From Rhodospirillales bacterium (GTDB lineage: Bacteria > Pseudomonadota > Alphaproteobacteria > Rhodospirillales > 2-02-FULL-58-16), in NCBI GenBank assembly GCA_021775195.1, contig JAJFIG010000083.1, forward strand, positions 1-7,862: DNA of 7,862 bases. Direction: 5' to 3'. Below the pieces are notes generated by a model. It was not told the origin of the DNA. It saw only the letters and a program-made list of their open reading frames with translations, and searched no databases. Both the position numbers and the translations under genes were made by a program. Below are positions 1-7,147 of the stretch, piece by piece (position 1 is the first letter of the stretch; the number at the start of each line of letters is the position of its first letter).

Positions 1-815
1 GCTGCATCACCGACGGCAATCCGCTGGGCGAGGAGCGGGCCACGCGGGACGCCTGGGCCGAGGGCCTCGGCGTCAAACCGTTTGCCGAGGGCATGGAGTT
101 GCTCTACTTCGTCGGCTGCTACTACAGCTACGATCCGCGGATGAAGAAGGTGGCCGAAGCCACTGTCGAGATCCTGAACAAGGCCGGAGTGGACTACGGC
201 ATGCTCGGCACCCGGGAAAGCTGCTGTGGCGAGAGCATCCGCAAGATCGGCGCAGAAGATACCTACAAGAAACTGGCCAAAGAGAACATCAAGACCTTTG
301 TCGATAGCGGGGTCAAGAAGATCGTCGTCTCATCGCCCCATTGCCTCGAAGCATTCAGGAAGGAATATGCCGAGTTCATGGTGAACTTCCAGGTGCTCCA
401 CATGACCGAGTTCCTGCTGGAACTGATCAGGGACGGCCGGCTCGAAATCACCGGAACGCTGGAGAAGACTGCGACCTATCACGACCCGTGCTATCTGGGC
501 CGGCACAACGATATCTTCGACGAGCCGCGGGAAATCCTGGACGCGATCCCCGGCCTGACCATCAGGGAAATGCCGGCGAATCGCCGCAACAGCCTCTGCT
601 GCGGCGGCGGCGGCGGGCGCGTCTGGATGGAGACGGTGAAGGGGGAGCGGTTCTCCGACCTCCGGCTGGAGCAGGCTCGGGCCATCAAGGCCGACCTGTT
701 GATCACCGCATGCCCATACTGCATCTCCATGTTCGAGGACAGCCGCGTGACCCTCGAGATGGAGGGCGAGATCGAGATCAAGGACATCACCGAGATCATT
801 CGCGACGTTATCTAA
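1..815 (+). CDS. bamD: BamD-like HdrD-type CCG-domain Fe-S protein, 3' part (5' end outside window)
   Basis: The frame is open from the first base (first full codon at nt 3) to TAA at 813-815, giving 270 visible residues. The ATG at nt 93 is internal: thirty in-frame codons precede it, and the conserved region is already under way. Two CCG (cysteine-rich, HdrB/HdrD-type) domains are visible. Domain 1 has C39, C74-C75-G and a terminal S111-P-H-C114. Domain 2 has H-D-P-C163, C199-C200-GGGGG and C237-P-Y-C240. In HdrB/HdrD such domains bind non-cubane [4Fe-4S] clusters that handle disulfides or pass electrons. The first CxxC of domain 1 is degenerate (Ser for Cys), so domain 2 is the likelier full cluster site. 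The missing N-terminus would be expected to hold ferredoxin-type clusters. The neighbours identify it as BamD of class II benzoyl-CoA reductase; on sequence alone it could be any HdrD-like electron-transfer protein. Confidence 0.82.
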   Translation, partial: CITDGNPLGEERATRDAWAEGLGVKPFAEGMELLYFVGCYYSYDPRMKKVAEATVEILNKAGVDYGMLGTRESCCGESIRKIGAEDTYKKLAKENIKTFVDSGVKKIVVSSPHCLEAFRKEYAEFMVNFQVLHMTEFLLELIRDGRLEITGTLEKTATYHDPCYLGRHNDIFDEPREILDAIPGLTIREMPANRRNSLCCGGGGGRVWMETVKGERFSDLRLEQARAIKADLLITACPYCISMFEDSRVTLEMEGEIEIKDITEIIRDVI

Positions 816-819
816 AGGA
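814..819 (+). promoter_or_regulatory. Ribosome binding site of bamE
   Basis: AAAGGA overlaps the TAA stop of bamD and lies 9 nt before the GTG at 829. It supports the GTG as the true start of bamE, well upstream of the in-frame ATG at 1036 that lies after the UGA codon. Confidence 0.65.
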
Positions 820-828
820 CAAGAGCCT

Positions 829-3800
829 GTGGTCAAGAATTCAACTGGCGCGAATACGGGAGACGTATTGATCGTCGGCGGCGGGATCAGCGGCATTCAG
901 GCCGCTCTGGACATGGCCAACGCCGGCTTCAAGGTCTATCTGGTGGAGAAGGGGCCCAGTATCGGCGGGCACATGGCCCAGCTGGACAAGACCTTTCCCA
1001 CCAATGACTGCTCTACGTGAATCCTCGCACCAAAAATGGTCGAGTTCGGCCGTCATCACAATATAGAAGCCTTGACCTACGCCGAAGTAAAGAGCGTCGA
1101 GGGGGACGTCGGCAACTTCAAGGTAACGGTATCCAAGAAGCCCCGTTACATCGACGAGGACAAGTGCACCGGCTGCGGCATCTGCATGAAGTACTGCCCG
1201 GTGGAGTACCCGGATCAGTACAACCAGGAGCTGTGCGACAACAAGGCGATCCACATCTACTTTTCCCAGGCGATCCCCCTGGTGACCTACATCGATGAGA
1301 GCTGCCTCAGGCTCACCGAAGGCAAGTGCGACATCTGCATGGGCGCTTGTCAGCCCGAGGCTATCGACTTCAGGCAGACCACCGAAAAAGTCGAACTCAA
1401 CGTAGGGACGATCATCCTCTCCGCGGGCGTGGAGCCGTTCGACCCCTCGGCGGTCGAAGAGTATGGCTACGGCAAGCTTCAGAACGTGGTTACCAGCATG
1501 GACTATGAGCGGCTGCTCTCGTCCACCGGACCACACCGCGGTGAGATCCGTCGCGCCACGGACGGCAAGCATCCCCGGAATATCGCGTGGCTGCAGTGTG
1601 TCGGTTCCCGCCGCGTCACGCCGGGCGAGAACAGCTACTGCTCGGGCGTCTGCTGCACCTATACCCAGAAGCAGGTCATCCTGACCAAGGAGCACGAAGC
1701 CGAAGCCGAGTGCACGGTGTTCCATAACGACATCCGGTCCATCGGCAAGGATTTCGAGCGTTACTACCACCGGACGGAGCAGCTTCCGGGCGTCCGCTTC
1801 CTCAGGAGCTATACGTCGGTCGTCGGCGAAAACCCGGAAAACAACAATGTCGTGGTGCGCTACGCCACACCGGCGGACGGAGTCAAGGAAGAAGAGTTCG
1901 ACATGGTGGTGCTCTCCGTCGGACTGAATCCCCCCGCCGACCACCAGGGCTTTGCCACAACGTACGGCATCAGCCTCAACGAACACGGCTTCCCCGAAAC
2001 CGTCCGCGGGAACCCAATGGCGACCACGAGGCCCGGGGTTTTTGTCAGCGGCGGCCTGCAGGGACCGGTGGACATTCCGGAGTCGGTGTACAGCGCCAGC
2101 GGCGCCGGATCCCAGTGCGGCGAACTCCTCAGCTACCGGCGGGATAAGCTGACCACGGAGATGTCGTACCCACCGGAGCGGGATACGGCCGGCGAGGAAC
2201 CGCGCGTGGGCGTCTTTGTCTGTCACTGCGGAGCGAACATAGGCAGCGTGGTAGATGTTCCCTCTGTCGTGGAGGAGGTCCGGACATACCCCAACGTGGT
2301 GCATGCCCAGGAGCAGCTCTTCTCCTGTGCCAACAACGCGATCAAGGAGATATCGGAGCTAGCGGAAGAGAAAGGGCTAAACCGGGTCGTGATCGGCGCC
2401 TGCTCTCCCCGGACGCTCGAAGCACTGTTCCGCGACACCCTGCGGGAGGCGGGGCTCAACCAGTACTACCTCGAGATGGCCAACATTCGCGAACAGTGTT
2501 CCTGGGTCCATTCCAAGGAGAAGCCAGACGCCACCCGGAAGGCCAAGGACATCATCCGCATGTCGGTGGCCCGGGCAGCGCACTTGCAGCCGCTGGAAGA
2601 GTTCGATCTTCCCGTGAACAAGCGGACCCTGGTGGTCGGCGGCGGCATCGCCGGCATGACCTCCGCGCTCTCCATCGCCAAGCAGGGCTACCCGGTTCAC
2701 CTGGTGGAGAAGGAAAAGCGACTCGGCGGGACGGCGCGGCGACTCCACACCACCCTGGAGGGGCTGGACGTCAAATCCTACCTGGATGACCTGATTCAAT
2801 CGATCTACAGCAATCCGCTGATTCATGTTTCGCACAACGCCACCATCGAGGCTGTTACCGGTTACGTGGGAAACTTCACCACCACCATCGAGACCAACGG
2901 CGTGATCAAGAAAATCGACCATGGCGCGTCGGTCATCGCCGTGGGAGCCGATGTCCACCGCCCCGCTGAATACCTCTACGGGGAAAACGACAAGGTGGTC
3001 ACCCACCTCGAACTTGGCGAGAAGATCGCCCTCAAAGATGAGTCGCTGGTCACGGCGGAGAGCCTGGTCATGATCCAGTGTGTCGGCTGCCGTAACGAAG
3101 ACCGCGATTACTGCAGCCGCGTCTGCTGTAGCCACGCGGTGAAGAACGCCCTCGCACTTAGAGATCTGAATCCAAAGGTGGCGATCTACATCCTCTTCAG
3201 GGACATGAGGACCTTCGGATTCAAGGAGGACTACTACCGGGAAGCGGCCGACAAAGGCGTGAACTTCATCCAGTACGACCTGGACGACAAGCCCGAAGTT
3301 CAAGAGGCCACCAACGAAGCCGGCAAGCCCTGTGTGCGGGTGAGCGTGCCCGACCGGATCCTCGGCAACCGTCTCGACTTGGATGCCGACATCCTTTCGC
3401 TGGCCGCCGCGGTGGTTCCCTCGCCCGACGCAAAGGAGATCGCCGGTTTGTTCAAGGTGAACTTGAACCCCGATGGTTTCTTCAAGGAAGCCCACGTCAA
3501 GCTGCGTCCGGTGGAGTTCGCCGCGGACGGTGTCTATCTCTGTGGAATGGCCCACTATCCCAAGCACATCGAGGAAGTGGTCAACCAGGCCTATGGCGCC
3601 GCCGGACGGGTGTTGACCATGATGTCGCACGACACCGTTGTGGCCTCGGGTTCAGTCGCGGGGGTCCAAGAATACGATTGTGTATCATGCGGGGCTTGTA
3701 TCACCGCCTGCACCTATGGTGCGATCGAGTTTGTTGATACGCCAAAGGGCAAAAAGGCTCGGGTCAATCCGGTCCTTTGCAAGGGGGACGGTCTGTGCGC

Positions 3801-3930
3801 CGCAAAATGTCCCACCAGTGCCGTAGCGCTGAGACATTTCACTGACGAAGCGATTCTCAGCCAGATCGATGCGGCAGGCACCGGGGAAGAGATCCTCGTA
3901 GAGCTGGAAGTAGCGGTTGCGGAAACTTGA
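829..3930 (+). CDS. bamE: BamE-like HdrA flavo-iron-sulfur selenoprotein, UGA at codon 64 read as selenocysteine
   Basis: This is a 1033-residue protein if the in-frame TGA at 1018-1020 is read as Sec64. The GTG start at 829 has a good Shine-Dalgarno. Module 1 has a dinucleotide-binding motif G17-G-G-I-S-G22, the HdrA motif N59-D-C-S-T-U64-I-L-A-P-K69, and an inserted ferredoxin (C113/116/119/123 and C159/167/170/174). It also has the Q-C257-V-G-S and Y-C271-S-G-V-C275-C276 cluster motif. Module 2 is a more complete HdrA with N-terminal C465-H-C467, C500 and C525, a second flavin motif at G604-G609, and C751/C754, C762, C766-C767. A C-terminal ferredoxin follows (C951/954/957/961; C984, D987, C990, C994). 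HdrA proteins are the FAD-containing, electron-bifurcating subunits of heterodisulfide reductase complexes. In the Bam complex this subunit is proposed to drive electrons towards BamBC. Calling from the ATG at 1036 would lose 69 residues and the first FAD motif. The function is by family and context; the Sec assignment is very strong. Confidence 0.9.
1018..1020 (+). other. UGA selenocysteine codon (Sec64 of BamE)
   Basis: The TGA replaces the second cysteine of the HdrA motif N-D-C-S-x-C-I-L-A-P-K. The frame is open and HdrA-like for 63 codons before it and 969 after it. HdrA is an established selenoprotein family in some methanogens and some former Deltaproteobacteria, with Sec at a cysteine position. 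Confidence 0.9.
1036..1053 (+). promoter_or_regulatory. Candidate bacterial SECIS hairpin for bamE
   Basis: The pairs are A1036-U1053, U1037-G1052 (wobble), G1038-C1051, G1039-C1050, U1040-G1049 (wobble), C1041-G1048 and G1042-C1047, closing an AGUU loop. A guanine (G1044) is the second loop base, 24 nt after the UGA. This fits the usual bacterial pattern of an apical-loop G about 16-37 nt downstream. A competing hairpin at 1024-1044 (CUCG and ACCA paired with UGGU and CGAG, one bulged C, loop AAAA) shares bases and lacks the loop G. Folding was done by eye. Confidence 0.5.
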
Positions 3931-3931
3931 A

Positions 3932-3938
3932 AAGGAGG
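3932..3938 (+). promoter_or_regulatory. Strong Shine-Dalgarno of bamF
   Basis: AAGGAGG lies 9 nt before the GTG at 3948, in the 17-nt gap after bamE. It fixes the bamF start upstream of the in-frame UGA. The in-frame ATG at 4077 has no comparable site and would remove the conserved N-terminal metal-binding motif. Confidence 0.75.
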
Positions 3939-3947
3939 CGGTACCCG

Positions 3948-4727
3948 GTGAGTTCCAGCACGAAGTTTATCCCGAAGATGCTCGGTTTCGTCTGTCATTG
4001 GTGAGCATACGGCGCAGCCGATGCGGCGGGAGTATCCCGTATCCAATACAGCAACGAAGTCCGGCTCATCCGCGTCATGTGCTCCGGCAGGGTCGACCTG
4101 GAGTTTGTCTTGAGGGCGTTCTCGAACGGACAGGATGGCGTCCTGATCGGCGGATGCCGACTCAACGAATGCAATTACGAGACTCACGGCAATTACGATG
4201 CCCTTGCCAACACGTATATCTGCAAGAAGATCCTGGAGCGTATCGGCCTCAACCCCGCAAGGTTGAGTATCGAGTTCATGTCCGGCGGCGAAGGTAAGCG
4301 GTTGGCGGAGGTGATCGACGGGTTTACCGCCAGGATCAAGGAACTCGGTCCTCTTGGCGAGGCTGAAGGATTAGAGAAGTCAGTCATAAGGCGAGCACTC
4401 GATTCCGCCAGAAAGTTGATCCCCTATCTCAGGTTGGTGGAGCGGGAGAAGCTGCGGGCGCCTGTTCGATCGGAAGAGGCCTATCGCGCGTTCTTCGCCG
4501 GCGACGAGGTGAACCGGCTGTTCGACGAACTCGTGGGCGACAACCTGGCCATCAGCCGGATCGTATCGCTCCTCGGCGAACGGCCCTCCTCCACGCGTGA
4601 GATAGCCGAACGTCTGGGCCTGAGCGCATCCGAGGTGGCCAGGCACGTGAGCAGCTCATCGAGGCAGGGTCTGGTCAGATACGACACGGACGCCAACTGT
4701 TACACACTCGCGCTTGCCCCGGCGTGA
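3948..4727 (+). CDS. bamF: BamF-like MvhD selenoprotein with C-terminal helix-turn-helix extension, UGA at codon 19 read as selenocysteine
   Basis: This is 259 residues from a GTG start with a near-perfect Shine-Dalgarno, if TGA 4002-4004 is read as Sec19. Residues 1 to about 140 match MvhD/HdrF-type subunits, which carry a [2Fe-2S] cluster and connect an electron donor to HdrA. Visible candidate ligands are C16-H-W-U19, C45 (V-M-C-S-G-R-V-D), C70 (G-G-C-R) and C75. MvhD proteins usually read C-x-W-C at the first site, so Sec replaces Cys. VhuD of methanogens is a known selenoprotein relative. MvhD is normally about 140 residues. Here a helical linker is followed by a winged-helix-like region at about 200-250 (S-T-R-E-I-A-E-R-L-G-L-S-A-S-E-V then a recognition-like helix and L-V-R-Y-D). 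Whether that part binds DNA or only packs in the complex cannot be told. The stop overlaps bamG (GTGA). Confidence 0.9.
4002..4004 (+). other. UGA selenocysteine codon (Sec19 of BamF)
   Basis: The TGA sits at the second Cys of the MvhD C-x-W-C motif. It is flanked in frame by G-F-V-C-H-W before and A-Y-G-A-A-D-A-A-G-V-S-R after, both of which match MvhD family conservation. No other stop interrupts the frame between 3948 and 4725. Confidence 0.9.
4026..4040 (+). promoter_or_regulatory. Candidate bacterial SECIS hairpin for bamF
   Basis: CGGG (4027-4030) pairs with CCCG (4036-4039), plus a G4026-U4040 wobble, around the loop AGUAU. G4032 is the second loop base, 28 nt after the UGA, within the range seen for bacterial SECIS elements. 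A longer fold is possible in which AUACGG (4007-4012) pairs with CCGUAU (4037-4042). A small alternative CGCA/UGCG hairpin (4013-4025) has the loop GCCGA. Folding was done by eye, so the exact element is uncertain. Confidence 0.45.
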
Positions 4728-5215
4728 ATAGGATTCGGCAGAGTATTTCGGAAGCCCACGCGATGGAAGCTAAACGGATTGATCAGATCGTTGCTGAACA
4801 CCAGGGAGCCCCCGACCTGCTGATCCAGGTCCTGCTGGCGGTGCAGAGCGAATACAACTGGCTCCCCAAGGCGGCGCTAACGAGGATCGGTGAGAAACTA
4901 CGGGTCCCGTTGTCGCGGATACTGCATATCGCCACCTTCTACAAGGCGTTCAGCCTCGTCCCCAAGGGCCGTCACAACGTGCATATCTGCACGGGCACGG
5001 CCTGTCACGTGCGCGGCGCGTCGCGGATTCTGGACACGGCGCAGGACCTCACCGGCATCGGAGCCGGTGAGACGGATCTCGAGCTCAAGTTCAGCCTGGA
5101 AACGGTGAACTGCATTGGCTGCTGTGCGCTGGGGCCGGTGATCGATATCGACGGGAAGATTCACGGTAACGTATCGACAGGTGAGACAGCCGATATCCTC
5201 GAGCGGTACAACTAA
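4724..5215 (+). CDS. bamG: BamG-like NuoE-type [2Fe-2S] subunit
   Basis: This is 163 residues and matches the 24-kDa NuoE/HndA family: an N-terminal helical part (about residues 15-75, including L-L-A-V-Q-S-E-Y-N-W-L-P) followed by a thioredoxin-like fold. The [2Fe-2S] ligands are C89-T-G-T-A-C94 and C130-I-G-C-C134; C133 is an extra cysteine between them. In complex I and bifurcating hydrogenases this subunit sits beside NuoF near its FMN. The GTG start at 4724 overlaps the bamF stop (GTGA) and has no Shine-Dalgarno, so it would rely on coupling. The ATG at 4763, with GGAAG at 4750-4754, is a real alternative and would give 150 residues with no loss of conserved sequence. The context points to the NADH-dehydrogenase-like part of the Bam complex. 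Confidence 0.88.
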   Translation: MNRIRQSISEAHAMEAKRIDQIVAEHQGAPDLLIQVLLAVQSEYNWLPKAALTRIGEKLRVPLSRILHIATFYKAFSLVPKGRHNVHICTGTACHVRGASRILDTAQDLTGIGAGETDLELKFSLETVNCIGCCALGPVIDIDGKIHGNVSTGETADILERYN

Positions 5216-5224
5216 GAGAATACG

Positions 5225-7147
5225 ATGGCGCAGTTGAAATCGGTCGAAGAGCTGGATCATTACAGACAAACGCTATCCTCCGGGGGAGATGGCAATGCGG
5301 CCTGCATCTCTGTTTGTGCCGGCACCGGCTGTCTGGCGTACGGCGCCGCCGAGGTGATCGACGCCTTCAAGGCGGAAATCGAGAAGCAGGGTCTGACTGC
5401 GGAAGTCAAAACAAAGGGAACCGGTTGTCCCGGGTATTGTCAAAAGGGCCCTGTGGTGGTGATCTATCCCGAGGAGATCTGCTACCTCGGAGTAACGCCC
5501 GAAGATGTGCCCGAGATCATCACCAAGACCATCGTGGCAAAGGAAGTGGTCGATCGGCTCGTCTACACGGACCCGGATTCGGGCGAAAAGGCCATCCACG
5601 AAACGGACATCCCCTACTACAAGTATCAGGAGCGGTTTCTCCTCTCCAGCAACACCCGGATCGACTCCCGAAGCATCGATGACTACCTGTTGATCGATGG
5701 GTATACCGCCCTGAGCAAGGCGCTGTTCCAGATGACCGCCGAAGACGTCCTGGAGGAGGTCAAGAAATCCAGTCTCCGGGGCCGGGGCGGCGGCGGTTTC
5801 CCCGCCGGCCGCAAGTGGGAAGGGTCGCGCGACGCGCCTGAAAAAGTGAAATACGTACTGGTCAACGCCGACGAAGGTGACCCCGGGGCATTCATGGACC
5901 GGGCGCTGCTTGAGGGGAACCCCCATTCGATCCTCGAGGGATTGATCATCGGCGGCTACGCCATCGGTGCCCACCAAGGCTATGTCTACGTCCGGCAGGA
6001 ATACCCCCTGGCGGTGGAGAACATCAACCTAGCCATTGAACAGGCTGAAGAATACGGCTTGCTCGGCGAGGATATTCTCGGCTCCGGCTTCGACTTCACG
6101 GTGAAGGTACACCAGGGAGCAGGCGCCTTCGTCTGCGGTGAATCGACGGCGCTGATGACCGCGCTGGAGGGCCGGGCCGGAGAGCCCCGGCCGAAGTATG
6201 TCCGCTCCAACGTCAAGGGCCTTTGGAATCGGCCAAGCGTACTGAACAACGTCGAAACCTGGGCCAATGTCCCGTTGATCATCAACAAGGGCGCGAACTG
6301 GTTCACCCAATACGGCACAGAGGGGAGCAAGGGCACCAAGATCTTCTCCCTGGTGGGCAAGATCACCAACACCGGCCTGGTGGAAGTGCCCATGGGCATC
6401 ACGCTCCGCGATATCATCTACAAGATCGGCGGCGGCATCCCCGACGGCAAGAAGTTCAAGGCGATACAGACCGGCGGACCCTCCGGCGGATGCATACCGG
6501 AAGCGCTGCTCGATCTACAAGTCGGTTTTGACGAGTTGACCGAAGCGGGATCGATGATGGGCTCGGGCGGGATGATCGTCATGGACGAAGATACCTGCAT
6601 GGTGGATCTGGCCAGGTACTTCATCCATTTCCTCTCCGACGAATCGTGCGGCAAATGCGTCCCCTGCCGCGAAGGCCTCAGACAGATGGACCGGATTCTC
6701 AAGAGAATCACCGAGGGAAGGGGAGAGGAAGGCGACATCGAAACGCTCGAGGAACTCTCCGAACTGGCCATCGACGCCTCGCTGTGCGCGCTGGGAAAAA
6801 GCGCACCGAATCCGCTGCTGAGCACGCTGCGCTATTTCAGGGATGAGTACGAGGCCCACATCAAAGAGAAATGCTGCCCGGCGCTGTCCTGCAGGGAGTT
6901 GATTTCATTCTACATCGATCCGGAGAAATGCGTCGCCTGTCTTAGCTGCATGAAGAAGTGTCCGGTGGACGGCATCATCGGCGGCAAGAACAGGATCCAT
7001 GTCATCGACCAGGAGAAGTGTACCTACTGCGGCACCTGCCTCGACGTCTGCCCGGCCAAGTTCGATGCGGTGGTGAAATATTCCGGTGAGCTGGTTCCAG
7101 TCCCGATCCCTGAAGAAGAGCGCGCCATCGATAGGAAGAAGATATGA
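5225..7147 (+). CDS. bamH: BamH-like NuoF-type NAD(H)-binding FMN/Fe-S subunit
   Basis: This is 640 residues from ATG 5225, 9 nt after the bamG stop. The domains in order are: an N-terminal thioredoxin-like [2Fe-2S] domain (C31, C36, C68, C72; extra C27), and the NuoF core with R185-G-R-G-G-G-G-F-P-A-G for NADH/FMN binding. The core continues with N-A-D-E-G-D-P-G-A-F-M-D-R and G-A-G-A-F-V-C-G-E-S-T-A-L. Next is the [4Fe-4S] motif E-S-C475-G-K-C478-V-P-C481 with C521, then two C-terminal ferredoxin clusters (C569/572/575/579 and C599/602/605/609). This architecture is that of HndC/HydB-type subunits of bifurcating hydrogenases and of BamH, not of respiratory NuoF, which lacks the terminal extensions. 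The expected role is NAD+/NADH exchange at FMN and electron transfer to BamF/BamE. The last four bases overlap bamI (ATGA). Confidence 0.93.
   Translation: MAQLKSVEELDHYRQTLSSGGDGNAACISVCAGTGCLAYGAAEVIDAFKAEIEKQGLTAEVKTKGTGCPGYCQKGPVVVIYPEEICYLGVTPEDVPEIITKTIVAKEVVDRLVYTDPDSGEKAIHETDIPYYKYQERFLLSSNTRIDSRSIDDYLLIDGYTALSKALFQMTAEDVLEEVKKSSLRGRGGGGFPAGRKWEGSRDAPEKVKYVLVNADEGDPGAFMDRALLEGNPHSILEGLIIGGYAIGAHQGYVYVRQEYPLAVENINLAIEQAEEYGLLGEDILGSGFDFTVKVHQGAGAFVCGESTALMTALEGRAGEPRPKYVRSNVKGLWNRPSVLNNVETWANVPLIINKGANWFTQYGTEGSKGTKIFSLVGKITNTGLVEVPMGITLRDIIYKIGGGIPDGKKFKAIQTGGPSGGCIPEALLDLQVGFDELTEAGSMMGSGGMIVMDEDTCMVDLARYFIHFLSDESCGKCVPCREGLRQMDRILKRITEGRGEEGDIETLEELSELAIDASLCALGKSAPNPLLSTLRYFRDEYEAHIKEKCCPALSCRELISFYIDPEKCVACLSCMKKCPVDGIIGGKNRIHVIDQEKCTYCGTCLDVCPAKFDAVVKYSGELVPVPIPEEERAIDRKKI

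Noticed and set aside
829..1020. A separate 63-residue gene, with a second gene starting at 1036
   Set aside because: The two pieces are in the same frame and together form one conserved HdrA motif across the TGA; neither makes sense alone.
841..2304. Long open frame on the minus strand (487 codons) opposite bamE
   Set aside because: It mirrors the codon bias of a high-GC gene. Its translation is low-complexity (rich in H, V, D, G) with no recognisable family, while the plus strand encodes a clear HdrA.
2377..3630. Second long minus-strand frame (417 codons) opposite bamE
   Set aside because: It is the same shadow effect of the second HdrA module; there is no ribosome binding site or family signature.
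1018..4004. Altered genetic code (TGA as Trp or Gly) or a nonsense mutation
   Set aside because: TGA ends bamE, bamF, bamH and bamI at sensible lengths. Only two internal TGAs occur, both at Cys-equivalent metal-ligand sites in families known to use Sec, and the downstream sequence shows no decay.
829..4727. Methanogen-type Hdr-Mvh hydrogenase cluster
   Set aside because: No hydrogenase large or small subunit and no HdrB/HdrC pair is seen, and NuoEFG-like genes follow; the order fits the bacterial bam cluster better.
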